Assembly: GCA_002393095.1 (NCBI GenBank)
Contig: DGII01000008.1
Span: 1 to 20,471 of the forward strand
Length of the DNA stretch: 20,471 nt
From: Lachnospiraceae bacterium UBA3826
Lineage (GTDB): Bacteria > Bacillota > Clostridia > Lachnospirales > Lachnospiraceae
Reading direction: 5' to 3'
Each line of letters opens with the position of its first letter. Within the stretch, counting starts at the first letter, position 1. Of this stretch, positions 14,286-20,471 are shown piece after piece. The notes below the pieces were generated by a model. That model did no database searches and had not been told where the DNA came from. It saw only the letters and a list, made by a program, of their open reading frames with translations. The translations under genes were made by a program, and so were the position numbers.

Positions 14286-15398
14286 ATGAAGAGACTTAAG
14301 AAACAGATATATACGATCAGACACATAATAGAAGGCAAGCAGCTCATAGAGAATGAGCTTAAGTACAGGCTGATATGCTACGGTGCCGCTATAATCCACT
14401 TTATATTCTGCGTATGCATGTTCTGTATGAAGGCTTCGATAATGGGCTATTATAATGTCTTTATCGTGTTTTTCTATTCATATCTCGGAAGTGTGATGGT
14501 TGAGAAAGAGAAGTTTATTAAGATACAGCTATTACTCTTTCTTGAGATCGAAGCCCATTCGGCTCTTATGACCTTCATGCTGGGACCTGATTTTGAATTC
14601 ATGTTATATACCGTTGCGCTTATTCCGGGTGCATTCTATCTTAACAATTCGCCGACAGGCGAGGAGAGGCACTTCGGGAGAACACTTATGCTCTCGGCCT
14701 TTGTTATGCTTTCGTACCTGATAGTCAGCATACTTAAGCCCTTTTTTCCGGTCTATTACAATACGTCGGCTTATCCTGAGATAAGGATAGGGATATCGTA
14801 TTTCAACATTTTCATTGCATTCCTTTTGCTCTTTTCCTTTTCGCTTCTCTTCGCCTTGGAGACGGGATATATGTCCGTGCTGCTTGAGAAGGAGAATATG
14901 AAGCTTGGCGAAGAGGCAAGCTTCGACCCGCTGACGCAACTGTGGAACAGAAGGACGCTTACCACCGCAGTCACCAATGATATCAATCTCATGGAGCACG
15001 AGGATCTGTTCACAGTCGTGATGATGGATATAGATAATTTCAAGAGAGTCAACGATACATACGGACATGATGTGGGTGATGAGGTGCTTGTGGGTCTTGC
15101 GGGTATCATTACCGATGAGGTGAGAGAAGGCGATTATTCATGCAGATGGGGAGGCGAGGAATTCCTGCTTTTCCTTCATGGCGCAAGATATGACACCTAT
15201 CATGCGGTAGAGAGGATACGTAAGAGACTCAGTGAGACTGAATTTGAGAGCAGAGAGGGTGAGAAGTTTGGCGTGACCGTTACAATGGGTATGGCTGAGT
15301 ACAGATACGGAATGCAGCTAAGAAGTATAATAGAGATCGCAGATAAGAGGCTGTACTTCGGTAAGACTCACGGTAAGAATCAGGTAGTAACGGGATAG
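14286..15398 (+). CDS. membrane-bound diguanylate cyclase (GGDEF domain)
   Basis: This 370-residue protein makes cyclic di-GMP from two GTP. The N-terminal half (about residues 27-195) has five to six hydrophobic helices and forms a membrane sensor with no large extracellular domain. A short linker leads to the GGDEF domain from FDPLTQLWNRR (213-223). The metal-binding stretch MMDIDNFKRVND begins at 246, the active-site motif is GGEEF (289-293) and an inhibitory-site RxxD is present (Arg280 to Asp283), so the enzyme should be active and subject to product feedback. There is no EAL domain. Start ATG 14286 follows GGGGAG, 8 nt after the SpoIIAB-like gene, which suggests a functional pair. The signal sensed by the membrane half is unknown. 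Confidence 0.93.
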   Translation: MKRLKKQIYTIRHIIEGKQLIENELKYRLICYGAAIIHFIFCVCMFCMKASIMGYYNVFIVFFYSYLGSVMVEKEKFIKIQLLLFLEIEAHSALMTFMLGPDFEFMLYTVALIPGAFYLNNSPTGEERHFGRTLMLSAFVMLSYLIVSILKPFFPVYYNTSAYPEIRIGISYFNIFIAFLLLFSFSLLFALETGYMSVLLEKENMKLGEEASFDPLTQLWNRRTLTTAVTNDINLMEHEDLFTVVMMDIDNFKRVNDTYGHDVGDEVLVGLAGIITDEVREGDYSCRWGGEEFLLFLHGARYDTYHAVERIRKRLSETEFESREGEKFGVTVTMGMAEYRYGMQLRSIIEIADKRLYFGKTHGKNQVVTG

Positions 15399-15421
15399 GA
15401 GCCGGGTAGGAGTAATATATT

Positions 15422-17206
15422 ATGAAAAGAATTGTTGAACTAATAAGCGAAGAAGTTAAAACTGCATTTAATAAATGCAGATATGATGAAAGCCTTGGTG
15501 CCGTAAGCATCTCGAACAGGCCGGATCTGTGCCAGTATCAGTGCAATGGCGCTATGGCAGGAGCCAAGCTCTATCACAAGGCGCCTATACAGATAGCAGG
15601 TGAGGTAGCCGGACTCCTTAAGGATAATAAGGTGATTGATACCATAGAGGCAGTCAATCCCGGATTTTTGAACATCAATATCAGGAGGGATTGGCTTGCG
15701 CAGTATCTAAGCGACATGACCGCCTGTCAGGACGGAAAGCTCGGTATCGAGGTGCCCGTAAGACAGACCGTGATAGTCGATTACGGCGGGGCCAACGTAG
15801 CTAAGCCGCTGCATGTGGGACACTTAAGAAGTGCCGTTATCGGAGAGAGCATCAAGCGTATATCGAGATATATGGGACATGAGACCATTGGCGATGTTCA
15901 TCTTGGCGACTGGGGACTTCAGATGGGGCTTGTGATCACGGAGCTTAAGGAGCGCAAGCCTGAATTGCCGTACTTTGATGAGGATTATGAGGGCGATTAT
16001 CCGGATGAGGCACCTTTTACCATAAGCGAGCTTGAGGAGATATACCCTACAGCCTCCGGCAAAAGTAAGGAAGATGAGGATTATAAAAAACGTGCAATGG
16101 AAGCCACAGCCAAGCTTCAGAACGGTGTGAGAGGCTACAGGGCGCTGTGGAAGCATATAATCAATGTGTCTGTAGCCGATCTGAGGCGCAATTATGACTC
16201 GTTGGATGTACATTTCGATCTGTGGAAGGGGGAGAGCGATGTACATGATATCATACCGGGGATGGTCAAGTATCTTAAGGATGGCGGATATACGCGCGTA
16301 AGTGACGGGGCATTGGTGGTGGATGTCAAGGAGGAGACGGATACCAAGGAGATGCCTCCGTGCATGATACTTAAGTCAGACGGTGCTTCTCTGTATAATA
16401 CTACGGATCTTGCAACCATTATGGACAGGGTTAAGACCTATGATCCGGACAGGATAGTATATCTGACGGATAAGCGGCAAAATCTGTATTTTGAGCAGGT
16501 ATTCAGATGTGCAAGGAAGACTCATCTTATAGATGAGGATAAGGAGCTTATACATATCGGCTTCGGAACGGTCAACGGTAAGGACGGCAAGCCTTTTAAG
16601 ACAAGGGACGGCGGTGTGATGCGTCTTGAATATCTCATAAGTGACATCAATGAACGCATGTACAAAAGGATCACCGAGAACAGGGAGATCGACGAGGCCG
16701 AAGCCAAGGAGATAAGCAGGATAGTCGGACTGGCTGCCATAAAGTACGGAGATCTGTCCAATCAGGCATCAAAGGACTATATATTCGATGTGGATAAGTT
16801 CACCTCAAGCGAGGGCAATACAGGCCCTTATATCCTGTATACGATAGTCAGGATCAAGAGCATCCTGGATAAATACGCACAAGCCGGCGGGACTGTACCT
16901 GAGACGGAGGGCGTAAGACTTAAGTTTAATGTACCGGATTCGGCAAGCGAAGCAGACCTTATGCTGTGCCTTACCGGATTCGCCGAGACTATAGAGGGAG
17001 CCTATAAGGAGGCCGCACCTCACAGGATATGCGCGTATATATACTCTTTAGCCAATGCGTTCAACAGCTTCTATCACGAGGTGAGGATACTGGCGGAGGA
17101 GGATGCCGAGAAAAAAGAAGGCTATATAGCACTTCTGGCGCTTACCAAAAAGGTGCTGTCGGATTGCATAGATATGTTGGGCTTTGGTGCGCCTGACAGG
17201 ATGTGA
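15422..17206 (+). CDS. argS: arginyl-tRNA synthetase
   Basis: A 594-residue class I synthetase that charges tRNA(Arg) in the cytoplasm. The N-terminal ~110 residues are the ArgRS-specific tRNA-binding domain (ISNRPDLCQYQCNGAMAGAK). The HIGH-type signature is HVGH (131-134) within NVAKPLHVGHLRSA. The KMSKS position is the divergent KTRDGG (from Lys393), normal for many ArgRS. The C-terminal helical domain carries SSEGNTGPYILYT and ends in the DALR anticodon-binding region with HRICAYIYSLANAFNSFYHE. Length is normal for the family. Start ATG 15422 follows GTAGGAG, 23 nt after the cyclase gene. Its TGA overlaps a possible GTG of the next frame, but that frame more likely starts at 17221. No T-box leader is seen upstream. 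Confidence 0.97.
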   Translation: MKRIVELISEEVKTAFNKCRYDESLGAVSISNRPDLCQYQCNGAMAGAKLYHKAPIQIAGEVAGLLKDNKVIDTIEAVNPGFLNINIRRDWLAQYLSDMTACQDGKLGIEVPVRQTVIVDYGGANVAKPLHVGHLRSAVIGESIKRISRYMGHETIGDVHLGDWGLQMGLVITELKERKPELPYFDEDYEGDYPDEAPFTISELEEIYPTASGKSKEDEDYKKRAMEATAKLQNGVRGYRALWKHIINVSVADLRRNYDSLDVHFDLWKGESDVHDIIPGMVKYLKDGGYTRVSDGALVVDVKEETDTKEMPPCMILKSDGASLYNTTDLATIMDRVKTYDPDRIVYLTDKRQNLYFEQVFRCARKTHLIDEDKELIHIGFGTVNGKDGKPFKTRDGGVMRLEYLISDINERMYKRITENREIDEAEAKEISRIVGLAAIKYGDLSNQASKDYIFDVDKFTSSEGNTGPYILYTIVRIKSILDKYAQAGGTVPETEGVRLKFNVPDSASEADLMLCLTGFAETIEGAYKEAAPHRICAYIYSLANAFNSFYHEVRILAEEDAEKKEGYIALLALTKKVLSDCIDMLGFGAPDRM

Positions 17207-17220
17207 TAAAAGGAGAGGTT

Positions 17221-18216
17221 ATGATCTTTAAATGTAAGAATTGCGGGGGTAATATCGTATATGATCCGGATAAGGGTACTATGTGCTGCCCCCATTGTGA
17301 GGGGATAGATACTGAAGAGAAGATCGTCAGCACGGAGTCCATTAAGACCTGTGCCAATTGCGGAGCCCCCATGGACAGTGTGGTATTGGAGCATACTTCC
17401 GCAACGAAGTGTCCGAGCTGCGGCTCATATGTGATCCTTGACGAGAGAGTGCAGGGCGATTATGAGCCCGATAAGATACTTCCGTTCAGGATAAGCAGGA
17501 ATAAAGCCATCAACCTTTTAAGGGACGAGTTCGGACGAAGGGTATTCACTCCCGAAGGCTTCCTTAGCAACGCATCCGTAAGTAAGATAGAAGGCACATA
17601 TGTCCCATTCTTTATGTATGATTATGATACGGATTCCGAATACAGAGGAACGGGAACCAAGGTAAGAAGCTGGACTTCCGGTGATTATGAATATACAGAG
17701 ACTTCCTACTATGATATTCACAGAGTTATGGAGGCTGATTTCAAGGGTGTTCCCGTAGATGCCTCGGATTATATGGACGATCAGTATATGGACCTTATGG
17801 AGCCCTATGCATACGAAGGACTTGAGGGCTTCGAGGAGAAGTATATGTCGGGCTTTCTGGGTGAGAAGTACAACAGGTCCGAGGAGGAGCTTGCCGAAAG
17901 AGCAGAGAAAAAGGTTGGCTCTGCTGTAGAGACTCTTGTGGATGAGAGTATAAGCGGCTATGCAACTGTTAAGAAGAAAAGATTTGACGTAAATGCCAAA
18001 AAGACGAGGGTGGAGTACGCTCTGCTTCCGGTATGGGAGTATGTATTCAGGTATCACAACGAGAATTATAAGTTTCATGTGAACGGACAGACCGGTAAGG
18101 TTGTCGGTAAGACACCGGTATCGAAGGAGAAAGTGCTGCTTTACGGTTTCACGGTTTTCGGCATCACAGCCATACTCGGCAGTATGCTTCGTCTGCTTTT
18201 GGTTGCGCTCTTGTAA
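17221..18216 (+). CDS. YdjG-like double zinc-ribbon membrane-anchored protein
   Basis: This 331-residue protein starts with two zinc ribbons: CKNC and CCPHC (Cys5, Cys8, Cys23, Cys26), then CANC and CPSC (Cys44, Cys47, Cys64, Cys67). A Tyr/Asp-rich domain follows (about 85-300), and the protein ends in one hydrophobic helix (about 305-329), so it is probably a tail-anchored membrane protein. Architecture and length match B. subtilis YdjG, which sits in the ydjF(pspA)-ydjG-ydjH-ydjI membrane-stress operon; the partner YdjH-like gene follows here after 15 nt. I chose ATG 17221 behind AAAGGAGAGG over a GTG at 17203 that overlaps argS. Despite TFIIB-like labels on such zinc ribbons, nothing suggests a transcription role. 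Molecular function remains unknown. Confidence 0.8.
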   Translation: MIFKCKNCGGNIVYDPDKGTMCCPHCEGIDTEEKIVSTESIKTCANCGAPMDSVVLEHTSATKCPSCGSYVILDERVQGDYEPDKILPFRISRNKAINLLRDEFGRRVFTPEGFLSNASVSKIEGTYVPFFMYDYDTDSEYRGTGTKVRSWTSGDYEYTETSYYDIHRVMEADFKGVPVDASDYMDDQYMDLMEPYAYEGLEGFEEKYMSGFLGEKYNRSEEELAERAEKKVGSAVETLVDESISGYATVKKKRFDVNAKKTRVEYALLPVWEYVFRYHNENYKFHVNGQTGKVVGKTPVSKEKVLLYGFTVFGITAILGSMLRLLLVALL

Positions 18217-18231
18217 GGGGGAGAAGAGAGA

Positions 18232-19053
18232 ATGAGAGGATATTTTAAGTATTTTAGGATACCATTTATAATAACGGCTGTTTTCTCGATAGTGTCTGTC
18301 GTTGCATACATATCCGCCAAAAACGGGATAGATACCGAGAGACACAATACATCATGGGACAATACGTTGTGTGTGATCGATTCCGCGGATAAGATGACGG
18401 ATGAGGAGGAACAGCTTCTTACGGAAAGGATAATGGAGATACAGAATGACTGTCAGGTTGATATGGTCTTCATCACTCTCTATGATTCCGAGAGAGGGTA
18501 TCTTGACAAGGTTCACCAGTTCGCCGATGCATTTGCTGAGGATAATCATTTGGGATACGATTATCCCGGAGGTTCAAGTATCGTATTCGTTGATAACTGG
18601 AGCAGAGGCGGAGACGGCAAGATCCATTCATGGATATCAACTACGGGCATGATAAGGGAAAGGATATCCGATTCCGATTGTGATGAGATATTGTATATTC
18701 TTGATGACATTCCAAGTGATGACGCAGATCCGTATTATGAGTATATGAGGATAGCGGATGCACTGGCTAAGAGAGCTGACAGGCTGAGACCGCCCTTCTC
18801 CCTGATCGTTGTATTTATTGCAGCACTTGTTATAGCCATAATATACATTGTATTCAACTGGAGAAGTAAGCTTGGTGATGTGACGGTAACGGCGGGAACC
18901 TATATAAACGGTGGCAGGGGAGAGTTCAAGGTAAGTACCGATACATTTTCCCATAAGACCGTTACCAAGCACAGGATAGAGAGAAGCTCCGGCGGAGGCG
19001 GCGGAGGCGGCGGAGGCGGCGGAAGCCATGGCGGAGGCGGCCATTCAAGATAA
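18232..19053 (+). CDS. YdjH-like TPM-domain membrane protein with poly-glycine tail
   Basis: A 273-residue protein. One hydrophobic helix lies at about 9-29, a TPM domain follows at about 45-180 (ADKMTDEEEQLLTERI, IVFVDNWSRGGDGKI, WISTTG), a second helix lies at 188-210, and a cytoplasmic C-terminal tail carries 11 consecutive glycines, then SHGGGGHSR. The TPM domain would sit outside the cell. TPM proteins have been called phosphatases in plants, while bacterial members act in membrane or photosystem maintenance; the catalytic role here is uncertain. The Gly-rich tail is common in YgcG/YdjH relatives. It directly follows the YdjG-like gene (15 nt, same strand), which supports a complex of the two. 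Start ATG 18232 is preceded by GGGGAG 9 nt upstream. Confidence 0.82.
   Translation: MRGYFKYFRIPFIITAVFSIVSVVAYISAKNGIDTERHNTSWDNTLCVIDSADKMTDEEEQLLTERIMEIQNDCQVDMVFITLYDSERGYLDKVHQFADAFAEDNHLGYDYPGGSSIVFVDNWSRGGDGKIHSWISTTGMIRERISDSDCDEILYILDDIPSDDADPYYEYMRIADALAKRADRLRPPFSLIVVFIAALVIAIIYIVFNWRSKLGDVTVTAGTYINGGRGEFKVSTDTFSHKTVTKHRIERSSGGGGGGGGGGGSHGGGGHSR
18991..19023 (+). repeat. GGC/GGA triplet tract encoding 11 glycines
   Basis: 33 nt built on a 9-nt unit GGCGGAGGC repeated three and two-thirds times, in frame near the 3' end of the TPM-protein gene. A shorter GGCGGAGGCGGC piece follows at 19030-19041. Slippage by 9-nt units would change the glycine number without a frameshift. Confidence 0.85.
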
Positions 19054-19098
19054 AGGAACGGATTCGCTTTTATAAGAAATATAATCAGGAATTAATTT

Positions 19099-20471
19099 AT
19101 GGACAAGCAACATATCAGAAACTTCTGCATAGTGGCGCATATTGACCACGGCAAGAGTACATTGGCAGACAGGATAATAGAGAAGACCGGACTTCTGACA
19201 GAGCGTGAGATGCAGGAGCAGGTGCTCGATAATATGGATATTGAGAGAGAGCGTGGTATAACCATCAAGGCCCAGACTGTCCGTACAGTATATAAGGCAA
19301 GGGACGGGCAGGAGTATGTCTTCAATCTCATAGATACTCCGGGTCATGTGGACTTTAATTATGAAGTGAGCAGATCACTGGCCGCATGTGACGGCGCTAT
19401 ACTTGTGGTTGACGCAGCGCAGGGAATAGAAGCACAGACCTTGGCTAACGTATATCTTGCACTGGATCACGATCTGGAAGTATTCCCCGTTATCAATAAG
19501 ATAGACCTGCCAAGCGCCGATCCCCAGAGGGTCATAGAGGAGATAGAGGATGTGATAGGGATCGAGGCTTCTGATGCGCCTTTGATCTCGGCTAAGAACG
19601 GCATAGGTATAGATGATGTACTTGAGAGGATAGTAGAGCGGATACCCGCACCCGTAGGAGACGAGGATGCGCCGCTTAAGGCGCTTATATTTGATTCCCT
19701 GTATGATTCCTACAGAGGAGTCATAGTGTTCGTAAGGATCAGAGACGGCAGAGTGAGAAAAGGAACCCGTATAAGGATGATGGCTACCGGTGCTACGGCT
19801 GAAGTCGTAGAGGTCGGTACATTCGGAGCGGGACAGTTCATTCCGGGTGACGAGCTTTCGGCAGGAATGGTGGGGTATATAACCGCATCCATTAAGAACG
19901 TGAGAGATACGGCGGTGGGTGATACGGTAACGGATGATGACAGACCGTGCGACGAAGCGCTTCCGGGATATAAGAAGGTTCAGTCGATGGTATACTGCGG
20001 AATGTATCCTGCGGACGGTGCCAAATATCCCGATCTGAGAGATGCTTTGGAGAAGCTGCAGCTTAATGATGCTTCTCTAAGGTATGAGCCTGAGACATCG
20101 ATCGCACTTGGCTTCGGCTTCAGATGCGGCTTCCTTGGACTTCTTCATCTTGAGATCATTCAGGAGAGGCTTGAGAGAGAGTATAATCTCGATCTGGTCA
20201 CTACCGCTCCCGGTGTTATATATCGTATATGGAAGACTAACGGCGAGATGGTCGAACTGACCAATCCCTCCAATATGCCGGACCCATCGGAGATAGATTA
20301 TATGGAGGAACCCATAGTATCCGCAGAGATCATGCTGACCTCCGAATATCTGGGTGCCATAATGGGGCTGTGTCAGGAGAGACGCGGCAGGCAGACCGGT
20401 ATGGAATACATTGAGGCTAATCGTGTGCTGCTTAAGTATGAGCTGCCGCTTAATGAGATCATATATGACTT
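19099..20471 (+). CDS. lepA: translation elongation factor 4 (LepA), 3' end outside window
   Basis: LepA/EF4 is a ribosome-dependent GTPase thought to act in back-translocation or ribosome biogenesis. The first 457 of about 600 residues are visible. GTPase motifs: AHIDHGKST (P-loop, residues 13-21), RGITI (switch I), DTPGH (switch II) and NKID. The G domain is followed by domain 2 (from about 185), and the LepA-specific part is visible as GFGFRCGFLGLLHLEIIQER. The C-terminal LepA domain is cut by the window edge. Start ATG 19099 has AGGA about 9 nt upstream, 45 nt after the TPM gene with no terminator between, so it may be read through from the upstream genes. The open frame has no stop in the window. 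Confidence 0.97.
   Translation, partial: MDKQHIRNFCIVAHIDHGKSTLADRIIEKTGLLTEREMQEQVLDNMDIERERGITIKAQTVRTVYKARDGQEYVFNLIDTPGHVDFNYEVSRSLAACDGAILVVDAAQGIEAQTLANVYLALDHDLEVFPVINKIDLPSADPQRVIEEIEDVIGIEASDAPLISAKNGIGIDDVLERIVERIPAPVGDEDAPLKALIFDSLYDSYRGVIVFVRIRDGRVRKGTRIRMMATGATAEVVEVGTFGAGQFIPGDELSAGMVGYITASIKNVRDTAVGDTVTDDDRPCDEALPGYKKVQSMVYCGMYPADGAKYPDLRDALEKLQLNDASLRYEPETSIALGFGFRCGFLGLLHLEIIQERLEREYNLDLVTTAPGVIYRIWKTNGEMVELTNPSNMPDPSEIDYMEEPIVSAEIMLTSEYLGAIMGLCQERRGRQTGMEYIEANRVLLKYELPLNEIIYD

Noticed and set aside
17203..17220. GTG 17203 as start of the YdjG-like gene, giving a GTGA overlap with argS
   Set aside because: ATG 17221 has AAAGGAGAGG directly upstream and begins at the zinc ribbon, as in relatives.
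17518..18345. 275-codon open frame on the - strand
   Set aside because: It lies antisense to the YdjG-like gene, whose frame has clear zinc ribbons and a ribosome site; the antisense product has no recognisable domain.

Overview
This 20.5-kb window is ordinary-looking, gene-dense chromosome of a low-to-mid-GC Firmicute. The protein sequences read like Lachnospiraceae (Clostridia): a long single-chain PurL, an OFA-family transporter, a dCache chemoreceptor, a paired zinc-ribbon/TPM locus of the YdjG/YdjH type, and heavy use of ATA, AGA/AGG and CTT codons behind strong AGGAGG-type ribosome sites. I see no IS element, phage gene, CRISPR array, tRNA or rRNA. The genus cannot be fixed from the sequence alone.

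Left part (1-4050, + strand): the 3' two-thirds of purL, then an OxlT-like MFS transporter, then a 68-residue soluble protein with a striking HHGRCDVGSPWAKG tail. A strong bidirectional terminator (3999-4032) separates these from a convergent secreted protein of unknown function.

Middle part (4049-11021, - strand): read from right to left this is a KdgF-like cupin translationally coupled to a large YetA/PcRGLX-like protein (probable rhamnogalacturonan-active lyase), a MATE exporter, QueH (queuosine synthesis), an AlaX-like alanyl-tRNA editing protein, and last, from its own promoter, the secreted protein. The cupin and lyase-like genes make chemical sense together: exo-lyases of this type release unsaturated galacturonate units, which KdgF-type cupins linearise. 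A 105-codon ORF facing away from them looks like the middle of an AraC-type regulator without its cupin start or DNA-binding end, so this module may have lost its regulator.

Right part (11639-20471, + strand): an MCP whose sensor carries what looks like the dCache amino-acid-binding motif, a terminator, then a tight run of six genes: SpoIIAB/RsbW-type ATPase, membrane diguanylate cyclase, argS, YdjG-like zinc-ribbon protein, YdjH-like TPM protein and lepA (cut by the window edge). Gaps in this run are 8, 23, 14, 15 and 45 nt with no visible terminator, so signalling, membrane-stress-type and translation genes may share transcripts.

The observations most worth a second look are the small HHGRCDVGSPWAKG protein, the pectin-type cupin/lyase pair with its regulator remnant, the YdjG/YdjH pair without PspA between two translation genes, the partnerless SpoIIAB-like ATPase next to a cyclase, and a 17-bp perfect palindrome ahead of the chemoreceptor promoter. 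I did not find a clear case for a wholly new multi-gene system.
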